From: JBOGEB01 sp050743125
GTDB lineage: Bacteria > Actinomycetota > Nitriliruptoria > Euzebyales > Egibacteraceae
DNA length: 18,535 nt
Direction of reading: 5' to 3'
Assembly: GCA_050743125.1 (NCBI GenBank)
Contig: JBOGEB010000074.1
Location: 1 to 18,535, forward strand
A model generated the notes under the pieces. The model saw only the letters and a program-made list of their open reading frames with translations. It ran no database searches and had not been told where the DNA came from. The position numbers were made by a program, and so were the translations under genes. The first letter of the stretch is position 1. Every line of letters starts with the position of its first letter. This document shows, one piece after another, positions 6,461-13,616 of the stretch.

Positions 6461-6534
6461 CGCCCTTGTGGCCAGGAATCGTCATATGGCCAGGATTCGT
6501 CACGCATGCGTGACGAATCCTGGCCACAAGGGCG
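6461..6534. repeat. Nested inverted repeat (40-base perfect palindrome inside 24-base arms)
   Basis: 6487-6526 is a perfect 40-base palindrome centred on ATGC at 6505-6508. In addition 6461-6484 is complementary to 6511-6534 with one mismatch in 24. The unit tggccaggattcgtca therefore occurs twice directly (6469-6484 with one change, and 6487-6502) and once inverted (6511-6526). Two alternative hairpins compete for the same right arm. The block lies 3' of the P450 stop and 5' of the cupredoxin gene. It has no T tract. It could be a terminator, a protein-binding palindrome or a repeat-family insertion. Confidence 0.85.
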
Positions 6535-6611
6535 AACACCGCCCCAAACGACAACGTTATTTCGACCCGGGTACTAAGCGACGGCACGCAGCGCTCTCGG
6601 CGAGGCCGTGC

Positions 6612-7865
6612 TCAGTAGGCGACGGGCAGCCGTTCGAGCCCGCGCAGCGCCGGCTTCGGTCGCCACTCGATGGTGTCGGTGTCAAGACGCAGCGCCGGCA
6701 GCCGCCGCACGAGCGCCCCGATCGCGACCTCGCCCTCCAGGCGGGCAAGCGGTGCGCCCAGACAGAAGTGCGGACCGCCGCTGAAGCTCAGGTGCCGATT
6801 ATCCGGCCGACCCAGGTCGAGCCGGTCCGGGTCCGCGAACCGGTCGGGATCACGGTTCGCCGCGCCAACCACCGCGGACACGAACGCGCCGTCGCCCAGC
6901 GTGTGCCCGCCGAGCTCGACCTGGCCCACGACGATACGGGTCGCCATCTGGACGGAGTTGTCGTAGCGCAGCAGCTCCTCGACCGCCGAAGAGATCAGCG
7001 TCGGATCCTGTTGTAACCGGCGCAGCTGGGCGGGATGGCGCAGCAGCGCGAGCGTGCCGTTGCCGATCAAGTTGACGGTCGTCTCATGACCCGCGACCAG
7101 CAACAGGTAACAGGTGGAAAGCAGCTCGTTATCGGTGAGCTGATCGCCGCGCTCCCCCACCGCGACCAACGCACTGACGAGGTCGTCGGCCGGCTCGGCG
7201 CGACGCCGGTGGACCAGGTCCCGCAGGTACTCCTCGAACTCGTCGGCCGCCTGCTCGACACGCTGCAATGCCTCCGGAGTTGGAACGACCTCTGTCTGGT
7301 TCACGAGCTGCCGGGACCATTTGCTGATGCGGTGACGGTCGCCCAGCGGGACCCCGAACAGCTCGCAGATCATGGTGATCGGCAGGGGATAGGCGAACGC
7401 CGCGATCAGGTCCATCGTGTCCCCCGCCGCGACGGCGGCGTCGAGCAGCTCATCGACGATCGCCTCGATGCGCGGGCGCAAGCCTTCGGTCCGCCGGGCG
7501 GTGAACGCTTGGTTGGCCAGCTTGCGTAGGCGGGTGTGATCGGGCGGGTCAGCATGCAGCATCGAGCGGCCGAACCGCGCTCGCAGCCTGCCGGGATCCT
7601 CCCTGCCGGTCTGCTGCGCGTACCAGCGCCGCATCCGCGCATGATCCTTCGACAGCCGCAGGTCACGCAGCGCAGCATCGACGTCGGCGTAACGGGTCAG
7701 GTACCACACGCCTCGAGCGCTGCGGTGGACCGGATGGTCGCGGCGCATGCGCGCGTAGAGCGGGTAGGGGTCCTTATGAAACTCCGGCGTCGCCATCTCC
7801 CGGGTGATCTCGTCGAAGCCCCCGTCGTGCTCGACAGCCGCTGGCTGCTCGGTTGCGCTGGACAT
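6612..7865 (-). CDS. Cytochrome P450
   Basis: This is a 417-residue soluble bacterial P450 of class I type. Motifs are intact: I-helix AGHETT (258-263, oxygen activation), K-helix ExxR as EELLR (E297, R300), and heme loop FSGGPHFCLG (361-370) with the axial Cys368. The N-terminal region MATPEFHKDPYPLYARMR is typical of actinobacterial CYP families that act on macrolides, terpenes or lipids. The substrate cannot be told from the sequence. The ATG at 7865 has a G-rich ribosome-binding site (GGGGGC). A TTG at 7901 would add 12 residues. No ferredoxin or reductase gene is nearby, so electrons must come from elsewhere. It lies 54 bases downstream of an LLM oxidoreductase on the same strand, probably co-transcribed. 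Confidence 0.95.
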   Translation of the reverse strand: MSSATEQPAAVEHDGGFDEITREMATPEFHKDPYPLYARMRRDHPVHRSARGVWYLTRYADVDAALRDLRLSKDHARMRRWYAQQTGREDPGRLRARFGRSMLHADPPDHTRLRKLANQAFTARRTEGLRPRIEAIVDELLDAAVAAGDTMDLIAAFAYPLPITMICELFGVPLGDRHRISKWSRQLVNQTEVVPTPEALQRVEQAADEFEEYLRDLVHRRRAEPADDLVSALVAVGERGDQLTDNELLSTCYLLLVAGHETTVNLIGNGTLALLRHPAQLRRLQQDPTLISSAVEELLRYDNSVQMATRIVVGQVELGGHTLGDGAFVSAVVGAANRDPDRFADPDRLDLGRPDNRHLSFSGGPHFCLGAPLARLEGEVAIGALVRRLPALRLDTDTIEWRPKPALRGLERLPVAY

Positions 7866-7919
7866 GGCTGCCCCCGTCGTGCGAATCGCAAGGATGAGCA
7901 ATCCAAATTAGCGAGTGGC

Positions 7920-8810
7920 TCAGCGGAGCAGGGGGAGCACCTCGGCGGTCAGGGCGTCCATGAGCGCGATCGTCTCGTCGGGGGACTGCGGGCGAAAGCC
8001 GGGCACGATGAACTCGTCCACGCCGGCCGCTGCGTAGCGGCCGAGCGCGTCGCGCAGCTGCTCCACGCTGCCCTCCACGACCGGGAGCCGGCTCTCGAAG
8101 GCTCGCCGTGGCAGCCCCGGAGCGCGCAGCGCCAGCAACGCCTGCGTGGACCGACGCAGGTCGGCGGGGTCGCGGCCCGCCCGCTCGCAGGCGCGGTCCA
8201 GGATCCCGGCCTTGTGCGTGAAGGTCTCCACCGTCCCCCAGACGTTCCACTCGTCGGCGTAGCGGGCCGCGATCGGGATCGTGCGCCGCTCGCCACCGCC
8301 GCCGACGAGCAGGGGAAGCGGACCCACCGGCTTGGGTTGCATCGGCGCGGCGTCCAGGCGGTAGTGCTGCCCGCGGAAGGTGAAGCGGTCGCGGTCGCGC
8401 AAGCCGCGGATGATCTGGCACGCCTCCTCGAGTCGGTCGAGCCGCTGCGCGGCCGAGCCGAAGTGGATGCCGTAGGCGGCGTGCTCGTTCTGCTGCCACC
8501 CGGCGCCGACGCCGAGCACGACCCGCCCCCCGCTCACGTGGTCCGCGGCCACCGCGGTGTTGGCGAGCACCGCCGGGTGCCGGTAGGTGTTGCCGCACAC
8601 GAGCGCGCCGAGCCGCACGCGGGGAACGGCCGCCGCAAGGCCCGCCAAGGTCGCCCAGCACTCCAGGACGGGCCGTGACAGGTCACCCCCCGACGCCATG
8701 AAGTGGTCAGGGAGCCACACCCCCTCCCAACCGCTGCGCTCGGCGTGCTCCGCGATGCGCAGCACGTCCGCCCATGCGTAGGACGGCGTCGGGCAGATGC
8801 TCAGCTTCAC
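7920..8810 (-). CDS. LLM-class (luciferase-like) F420/flavin-dependent oxidoreductase
   Basis: This is a 296-residue TIM-barrel protein of the bacterial luciferase superfamily. The N-terminus MKLSICPTPSYAWADVLRIA, then GWEGVWLPDHFM, TYRHPAVLANTAVAADHVSGGRVVLGVGAGW and the C-terminal GVDEFIVPGF are typical of actinobacterial F420-dependent members. I use the GTG at 8810 because homologs start at this MKLS motif. An ATG at 8852 would add 14 residues, and neither start has a strong ribosome-binding site. The reaction is likely a hydride transfer with F420 or FMN on an unknown substrate. It precedes the P450 on the same strand, so the two may act in one oxidation pathway. Repeat R1 lies immediately upstream. 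Confidence 0.9.
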   Translation of the reverse strand: MKLSICPTPSYAWADVLRIAEHAERSGWEGVWLPDHFMASGGDLSRPVLECWATLAGLAAAVPRVRLGALVCGNTYRHPAVLANTAVAADHVSGGRVVLGVGAGWQQNEHAAYGIHFGSAAQRLDRLEEACQIIRGLRDRDRFTFRGQHYRLDAAPMQPKPVGPLPLLVGGGGERRTIPIAARYADEWNVWGTVETFTHKAGILDRACERAGRDPADLRRSTQALLALRAPGLPRRAFESRLPVVEGSVEQLRDALGRYAAAGVDEFIVPGFRPQSPDETIALMDALTAEVLPLLR

Positions 8811-8892
8811 GGGGCGGTTGTACCCCACGATGTCGCCCTGCGTCAGCCACATCCTCGGCCGACGCGAGCGCCTGTACCCCAGCCCTACCCGG

Positions 8893-8990
8893 CGCAGCCC
8901 TTCAGTGCGTGCGGAGCATCGGAGGGCATGCGCCCAACCGCCGACGAAGGCCCACCGGACGTCTCACCGCCCCAACCCCGACAACGACCG
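8893..8990. repeat. Dispersed repeat R1 (related to 15824-15925)
   Basis: This stretch of about 95 bases lies in the 249-base gap upstream of the oxidoreductase. It aligns in the same orientation with 15824-15925. A core (8939-8971 here) matches at nearly every base apart from a one-base indel and one substitution, containing ggacgtctcaccgc. The flanking halves are about 70-75 percent alike by eye. It is non-coding as far as I can see. Confidence 0.6.
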
Positions 8991-9064
8991 GCCCGCGCGG
9001 TTGCAGCTTTTCTTCGGATGCAAAGGAATGCGGGGTCCGAGCTGCCGCCTTGCCCGTCTGCCCA

Positions 9065-9080
9065 CCTGCCCGGCGGCAGG
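9065..9080 (-). terminator. Hairpin downstream of the adenylate-forming enzyme gene
   Basis: CCTGCC (9065-9070) and GGCAGG (9075-9080) form a 6-bp stem with a 4-base loop, 22 bases beyond the stop at 9102. There is no T tract, as is usual for many actinobacterial hairpin terminators. Confidence 0.35.
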
Positions 9081-9101
9081 ACCGCATGCGCAAACACGCG
9101 C

Positions 9102-11243
9102 TCAGTCGGCGAGCTCCTCGGCGATCAGCGCCTCGCGCATCGGCCTGCCCGGCGGCGTCTGGGGCAGGAACGCCCGGAACTCGTAACGCTGGGGCACCTC
9201 GTGGACAGCGAGCTCCCGCCGGCAGTAGTCGTCCATCTCGTCCACAGTCGCGGTCTGACCCTCCCTCAACACGATGTACGCCTTCACGACCTCGCCGCCG
9301 CGCAGCTCGGGGATCCCGGCGACGGCAGCCTTGGCGACCTTCGGGTGACGGGACAACACCGCCTCGACCGCGCGGGGAACCACCTGGACCCCACACGCCT
9401 TGATCGCGTCCTGCCTCCGCTCCACGAGATGGAAGTAGCCGTCCTCGTCCATCACCACGATGTCGCCGGTCAGCAGCCACCTGTCCCGCAGCACCGCCGT
9501 GGTCTCCGACGGCCGGTTGCAGTAGCCCTTCATCACCTGCGGGCCGCTGACCGCCAGCTCACCCTCCTGCCCCGGGCGGACCAGCTGCGTCGGGTTGCGC
9601 CGGTCCATCACAGCGCAGACGGTGTCGGTGACCGGCAGCCCGATCGACCCCGGCTTGGCGGGGCCGTACATCGGGTTCGCGTGGGTCAGCGGCCCGGCCT
9701 CGGCCAAGCCGTAGCTCGAGCGGACCTTCCCGCCGGTCAGCTCCTCAAACCGCACCGCCACGATGGGCGCCAGCGCTCCACCGCCCGACAGGCACGCCCG
9801 CAACGACGAGAGGTCGCGGCGCGGCGCGTCCGTGCAGTGAACGATCTCCTGGTACAGCGACGGGTGGGCGGGGAACAGCGTCGGCCGTTGCGTCTCGATC
9901 GCTTGGACGACCGTCTGGGCGTCGGTCTTCGGCACGATCACGAACGTGCCGGCCGACAGCACGCCGGCGGTCACGCACATGGTGAAGCCGAACGCGTCAG
10001 AGAAGGGCACGGCGCAGAGGAGGCGCTCCCGTCCCGCCTGGACGTCCGGGATCCACAGCCGTCCCTGGAACGCGTTCACGACAAGGTTGACGTGCGTGAG
10101 GCACACGGGTTTGCGCTCACCGGCGCCGCTCGTGAACAGGATCGCGGCGACGTCGCGAACAGGGTCGACCTCGACCTGGATGAACACCGGCGCCGAGCGT
10201 TTCACCAGGTCAGCGAGGCGAAGCACGCCCTCGCTGCTCGGGATCCGCGCGTACGACCCGCTCCTCCAGCCGGTGAGCGGGAACAGAAGGTTGCGGGGGA
10301 ACTTGAGGTAATCCTGGATGCCGGTGGCGATGAGGCGCTCGAGGGCCGGCAGCCGGCCCTTGAGCTGGTCGAGCTTGGGGAAGTACGGGTCCAGAAACAC
10401 GATCGCCTGCACGGCGGTCTCGGCGAGCTGGCGGCCCAGATCCTCGGTGTCCTGGAGCGGGTCGACCTCCACGACCGTCGCGCCGATCCGCAAAGCCGCG
10501 AACATCGCGATCAAGTGCTGCGGGCAGTTCGGCAGCATGATCGCGATACGGCCACGGGTCAGCCTCAAGGACTGGAACGCCGCCGCGAGCCGGTCGACCT
10601 GGTCGAGCAGCTGTTGATAGGACAGCTCCAAGCCGCCGAACTCCACCGCCGTGGTCTCGGGGAAGTCCGCAGCCGCGTCGTCGAGAAACCGGGTCAGCGG
10701 AACCAGCGGATAGTCGTACGTCTCTGGCACTCCAAGCGGGTAGGACCGCAGCCACGGCCGCTGGACCGACCGTGGATCCGGCATCCGCAGCGGCCGCAAC
10801 GCCACCGTCGCGTCGAGCTCGGTGGCCGGCGGGGAGCTGCTCGCGGGAGGGCGGGTGGTCCGTTGCGCCGGGGCGGCCCTGCTCGCCGCGGTCTCCTTGA
10901 CCTCGCTCCTCTTGGCCGCCGGGGTCTTGGCCGCCGGGGTCTTGGCCGCGGAGGTCGCCGACGTCCGCTTGACCGGGGATTTCCGCGTCCGCCGTTTGGC
11001 CCCCCCCGCCTCCGCCTGCTCCCCCTCGTCCGCCTTGGCCGGTAACCGCGCGGGCGGCGGTGGCTGCTCGGGTATCGGCCATGACGGACCCTCGGACGTG
11101 CGCCTCCTGCTGACCTCCTGGGTGCGCGTGCTGCGAGGGGGTGTGAGGGGGCCGGGGATTCGGGGGGCCTGCCCCAACGAGCTCGGGGGACCGCCCTCGA
11201 GAGACTCGGGGGGACGTTCCCGAAGGGGATGTTCCGCAGCCAC
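9102..11243 (-). CDS. Atypical AMP-binding acyl-CoA synthetase-like protein with Lys/Ala-rich N-terminal extension
   Basis: From the GTG at 11243 this is 713 residues. Residues about 150-713 form an ANL-superfamily adenylating enzyme (acyl-CoA synthetase-like). Core motifs are recognisable but altered: A3 is TSGAGERKPVCLTH (371-384) instead of TSGTTGxPKGVxLTH, A5 is YGLAE (511-515), A7 is LTGD (591-594), A8 is VERRQDAIKACG (607-618), and A10 is PPGRPMR (697-703) with Arg in place of the catalytic Lys. Residues about 80-140 form a disordered basic linker (KRRTRKSPVKRTS..., KTPAAKTPAAK). The N-terminal end is uncertain: an ATG at about 11082 with a GAGGG ribosome-binding site opens another frame that joins this one if the G8 run at 11000-11007 were G7. 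Acyl adenylation may be weak or lost. The gene stands alone on the minus strand. Confidence 0.82.
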   Translation of the reverse strand: MAAEHPLRERPPESLEGGPPSSLGQAPRIPGPLTPPRSTRTQEVSRRRTSEGPSWPIPEQPPPPARLPAKADEGEQAEAGGAKRRTRKSPVKRTSATSAAKTPAAKTPAAKRSEVKETAASRAAPAQRTTRPPASSSPPATELDATVALRPLRMPDPRSVQRPWLRSYPLGVPETYDYPLVPLTRFLDDAAADFPETTAVEFGGLELSYQQLLDQVDRLAAAFQSLRLTRGRIAIMLPNCPQHLIAMFAALRIGATVVEVDPLQDTEDLGRQLAETAVQAIVFLDPYFPKLDQLKGRLPALERLIATGIQDYLKFPRNLLFPLTGWRSGSYARIPSSEGVLRLADLVKRSAPVFIQVEVDPVRDVAAILFTSGAGERKPVCLTHVNLVVNAFQGRLWIPDVQAGRERLLCAVPFSDAFGFTMCVTAGVLSAGTFVIVPKTDAQTVVQAIETQRPTLFPAHPSLYQEIVHCTDAPRRDLSSLRACLSGGGALAPIVAVRFEELTGGKVRSSYGLAEAGPLTHANPMYGPAKPGSIGLPVTDTVCAVMDRRNPTQLVRPGQEGELAVSGPQVMKGYCNRPSETTAVLRDRWLLTGDIVVMDEDGYFHLVERRQDAIKACGVQVVPRAVEAVLSRHPKVAKAAVAGIPELRGGEVVKAYIVLREGQTATVDEMDDYCRRELAVHEVPQRYEFRAFLPQTPPGRPMREALIAEELAD
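10911..10955. repeat. 15-base tandem repeat, three copies, within the linker coding region
   Basis: The unit cttggccgccggggt occurs at 10911-10925 and 10926-10940, with a diverged third copy at 10941-10955. On the coding strand it encodes the KTPAA repeats of the basic linker. Copy number could vary between strains without changing the frame. Confidence 0.8.
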
Positions 11244-11373
11244 GTAGAGCCTCCGATGGTCGAGAGCACTGCGCTCGGCGGCGACCCGGAGCCGTCATCG
11301 CCGTCACCCACCACCGAGCCGCCGAGGCCCTAGTGTTACACCACCCTCCGGCGCGACTCCAATCCGGACCGTG

Positions 11374-11505
11374 CTAAGGACCCCCAATGACCGGGTTCGT
11401 CACGAACATCCGATCCACCAAGGGGAACACGACCGTGAACAGGAGCGCGACCACGGCGAGGACGAGCACCACGCCGAGGAGCTTCTTGAGCGTCCGGCTG
11501 CTCAT
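11374..11505 (-). CDS. Small single-pass membrane protein coupled to the sortase
   Basis: This is a 43-residue ORF starting MSSRTLKKLLGVVLVLAVVA and ending VTNPVIGGP. It has a basic N-terminus followed by one transmembrane helix (about residues 9-30) and a short outer tail. Its ATG at 11505 overlaps the sortase TGA stop as ATGA (11502-11505), which strongly supports translation. I do not recognise a family. In such class E sortase operons a small membrane protein often follows, so a sortase accessory role is a reasonable guess. The tail has no LAxTG-type motif, so it is probably not a substrate. Confidence 0.6.
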   Translation of the reverse strand: MSSRTLKKLLGVVLVLAVVALLFTVVFPLVDRMFVTNPVIGGP

Positions 11506-12158
11506 GTTTGGCCTCCCGTCGGGTTAGTGAGCTCGGCGAAGACGATCAGCCGCCGCGCCTTCGAGAAGCGAGGATGGCAGGTCGTGAGCGTGAGCATCGG
11601 CCGGCGCAGCCCGATGGGGTCCGACCCCAAAACGAAGCCGGCGCTCGGCGTCACGATCTGCTGCCGGACCACGGAGTAGACCCAGCGGGCACCGCGCCGG
11701 TCCGTGACGAGCACCTTGTCACCCGGCTGCAGGTCGTCCAGGTCGAAGAACGGGTGGCCGTACGTCGTGCGATGGCCGGCGACGGCGAAGTTGCCAGGCT
11801 GCCCGGGCATCGCCGTGCCCGTGTAGCGGCCCGGGCCCTTCTTCAGGTCCTCGACCCCGGTGCCCTCGATCACGTAGAGCGGCCCGTCGTGCACCAGCGG
11901 CTTGGTCGCGCCTGGACGGGTGAACTGCAGGACCGCCACCGCCTGACCGGCCTCGACCCGCTCCGGCTCGCCCAGCGGCACGTTCGCGGCGGACGACTGG
12001 CCGGCGCCGCGCACGTCGAGCGCCCACTCCCGCCCGAGCTCCGCCTGCGCCCGGCGCGACTCGAGGCCGGTGTAGAACAGCGAGTAGGCGAGGTAGAGGA
12101 GCGCCACGGCTCCCGCCCCGATCAACGTCCAGCCGGTGAATCGCAGCACCCGGCTCAT
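11502..12158 (-). CDS. srtE: Class E sortase
   Basis: This is a 218-residue membrane-anchored transpeptidase. An N-terminal helix (about residues 7-29, TGWTLIGAGAVALLYLAYSL) anchors it. The sortase domain follows, with catalytic His in AGHRTTYGHPFFDLDDL, catalytic Cys in LTLTTCHP and catalytic Arg about nine residues later in RFSKARRLIVF. The TLTTC signature and actinobacterial context indicate class E, which typically attaches proteins with LAxTG-like signals to the wall. The ATG at 12158 overlaps the stop of the disrupted DUF881 gene (12155-12158). The sortase is followed by the overlapping 43-residue membrane protein. Because the upstream gene is broken, its translation may depend on its own initiation. 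Confidence 0.93.
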   Translation of the reverse strand: MSRVLRFTGWTLIGAGAVALLYLAYSLFYTGLESRRAQAELGREWALDVRGAGQSSAANVPLGEPERVEAGQAVAVLQFTRPGATKPLVHDGPLYVIEGTGVEDLKKGPGRYTGTAMPGQPGNFAVAGHRTTYGHPFFDLDDLQPGDKVLVTDRRGARWVYSVVRQQIVTPSAGFVLGSDPIGLRRPMLTLTTCHPRFSKARRLIVFAELTNPTGGQT

Positions 12159-12196
12159 GCCCCGCTCACCGCCCGGCGCCTCATGCTCCGCTCACC
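12154..12196. repeat. Short direct repeat at the DUF881/sortase junction
   Basis: The 17-base unit ctcatgccccgctcacc (12154-12170) recurs at 12180-12196 with one change. On the minus strand both contain an ATGAG start-like overlap. The duplication brackets the last codons of the DUF881 frame and may be a scar of the deletion that removed its C-terminus. Confidence 0.6.
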
Positions 12197-12673
12197 GGTG
12201 TCCGGCGCTGCGCTCGCCGTCCGAGCCATCCCCAGTGGTCCAAGCGGAGAGTTCCGTATGCATCGAACGACCTCGTTCGGGTCGCCGGTCGGCGACTGCC
12301 GGAGCGCCGAGTCGTTCAGCGTCACCTGGAGCCCTGGCCCCTCCACCGCCGTCAGGCCGGCCACTGCCCTCACCTCTTCCACACGACTCCTCAGTCCCCT
12401 CACGACCTCGGCGCTCTTCGCGCGCTCCTGCTCGAACACCGCGAGCTGCCCCCATAGCTCGCCCAGCTGCTGCGCGAGCTGAGCGTGGCGGACTCACTCG
12501 GCCTGGATCAGCGCAACGCGCTCCGGGCGCCCGGCGCCCGGCGGTCAACCCCTGGCCACGAGCACGGCGAGCATCGCGAGCACGCCCATCGCGACCCGAG
12601 CATTGCCCGGCCGACCGGTTGAAGTCGCTTGCTCTCGTTGGATGCGAGTCCATACTCGGTCACCGAGATCCAC
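12155..12673 (-). pseudogene. DUF881 family gene with two in-frame stops and a C-terminal deletion
   Basis: A strong AGGAGG precedes a GTG at 12673. It opens MDLGDRVWTRIQREQATSTG and then a membrane segment (VAMGVLAMLAVLVARG). The same frame is interrupted by TGA at 12545-12547 and 12494-12496, but continues as recognisable DUF881 sequence: PERVALIQAE, then VRHAQLAQQLGELWGQ, EQERAKSAEVVRGL and VAGLTAVEGPGLQVTLNDS...GDPNEVV. The usual following part (about 80-100 residues) is missing, and the frame ends at 12155, overlapping the sortase ATG. Intact DUF881 proteins are about 230-290 residues and sit between crgA and the class E sortase in many actinomycetes, exactly as here. Other genes in the window end in TGA, so readthrough of both is unlikely. 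Confidence 0.75.
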
Positions 12674-12808
12674 GATCCCTCCTGTCGGCGACCGGGGACG
12701 GTACCATTCCCACGCGCTCCCTGACCCGCGGCCATCTGGCCCGTGCGGACGGCTCAGGCCCGAGCGTTTGGGGGGGGGTGCCACCCCGAAACGAGGTGAG
12801 AGCTCAGC

Positions 12809-13039
12809 GTGCCGAAGTCGAAATCGAAACGCTCGAACTACATTCCGCCCGAGCCAGCGAAGCCCAAGCCCAGCCCTGTCTGGGTGCCGTGGCTCGGGCT
12901 CGGCCTGATCGTCCTCGGTCTCGTCGCGATCATCGTGAACTCCAACTTCCCTGAGCTCCTTCCGACGGGTGCCTGGACGCTCCTCATCGGGTTCGTGCTG
13001 ATGGGCGGTGGGCTCGGCGTCCTCAGCCAATGGCGGTGA
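12809..13039 (+). CDS. crgA: Cell division protein CrgA
   Basis: This is a 76-residue protein with the CrgA pattern. It has a short basic N-terminus MPKSKSKRSNYIPPEPAKP, a first transmembrane helix (about residues 25-45, VPWLGLGLIVLGLVAIIVN), a loop, and a second helix (about 52-74) ending GVLSQWR. The GTG start at 12809 follows GAGGTGAG at 8-base spacing. CrgA links the FtsZ/FtsI division machinery and wall growth in mycobacteria and Streptomyces. It is divergent from the DUF881/sortase operon, a conserved actinobacterial arrangement usually near the chromosome origin. The 135-base gap in between holds a G9 run at 12770-12778 and no clear promoter. Confidence 0.95.
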   Translation: MPKSKSKRSNYIPPEPAKPKPSPVWVPWLGLGLIVLGLVAIIVNSNFPELLPTGAWTLLIGFVLMGGGLGVLSQWR

Positions 13040-13055
13040 GCACAGGCTTGTAACT

Positions 13056-13076
13056 CCATCCACAGGAGTATCCACA
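13056..13076. other. Two DnaA-box-like sequences
   Basis: ccatccaca (13056-13064) and gtatccaca (13068-13076) resemble the DnaA box TTATCCACA, with two and one mismatches. They lie in the 60-base gap between the convergent crgA and the next gene. Two weak boxes do not make an origin. Confidence 0.25.
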
Positions 13077-13099
13077 GTTGGGGAAAACCGGGGGGACCG

Positions 13100-13435
13100 T
13101 CAGTTCAGGCGCGGGACCTCGTGGCGCTCGATCATCCGCTCCCCGCAGTGGCGCGGCGCGGTCTGCGCGCCGCGGACCAACAGGAGCAGCTCAGCCCCGC
13201 ACCCCGCGCACCAGTACGTGGTCCGCTCCGCACGGGCATCGACGGGTTGGGGCGGCCCGTCGGGGACGTGCGCGCCACCCGCGTGGAGCGAGCGGAACGA
13301 CGCCAGCCCCACCAGCCAGATCGCAAGCCCGAGCAGCGGCGCGAACACGTAACGCGCCTCGACGACGCCGAGCATCCACAGCAGTACGCCCCCGCCGACC
13401 ACCACCCAGCCGAGCCGCTTCACGATCGTCGCCAC
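13100..13435 (-). CDS. Small membrane protein with C-terminal zinc-ribbon-like motif
   Basis: This is a 111-residue protein from a GTG at 13435. There are two transmembrane helices (about residues 7-25 and 28-48) with a short turn between them. A cytoplasmic-type tail follows with WCAGCGAE and, 16 residues after the second Cys, a third Cys in RHCGERM, consistent with a small zinc ribbon in which one ligand may be His. I do not recognise a named family. It converges with crgA and has no obvious operon partner. A possible hairpin (13463-13469 with 13477-13483) lies upstream of its start. Confidence 0.7.
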   Translation of the reverse strand: MATIVKRLGWVVVGGGVLLWMLGVVEARYVFAPLLGLAIWLVGLASFRSLHAGGAHVPDGPPQPVDARAERTTYWCAGCGAELLLLVRGAQTAPRHCGERMIERHEVPRLN

Positions 13436-13590
13436 CGAAGTCAGCTTAGTGCTCCGCCGGGCGGTGCGTTACGGTGACGCACCGAGAGCGGCCCTGCGCC
13501 GAGCGCGCATACCCGGAGGTCCTGTGGAAGCGAGGCGCAACGCGGCGAGCGTGGATGCAGGGTCGCTCGAATGCCAGCGTATTTATGCCG

Positions 13591-13613
13591 CGGGGTACTT
13601 AGTCAGCACCCCG
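13591..13613 (-). terminator. Hairpin after the 131-residue hypothetical gene
   Basis: CGGGGT (13591-13596) pairs with ACCCCG (13608-13613) around an 11-base loop, starting 3 bases past the stop at 13617 on the minus strand. An AT-rich stretch (cataaata) follows, which fits a terminator loosely. Confidence 0.4.
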
Positions 13614-13616
13614 GCT

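Noticed and set aside
10911..10955. CRISPR-like or VNTR array
   Set aside because: There are only three adjacent 15-base units with no spacers. They encode KTPAA repeats in a protein linker.
12494..12547. Readthrough or selenocysteine recoding of the two TGA codons in the DUF881 frame
   Set aside because: No insertion-element hairpin is evident, selenoproteins are not expected in this family, a large part of the protein is also missing, and TGA is an ordinary stop for other genes here.
13440..13616. tRNA or small RNA gene in the gap with a GGTGCGT/ACGCACC hairpin
   Set aside because: No cloverleaf, T-loop consensus or CCA end could be built. The hairpin is short and lies in a probable promoter region.
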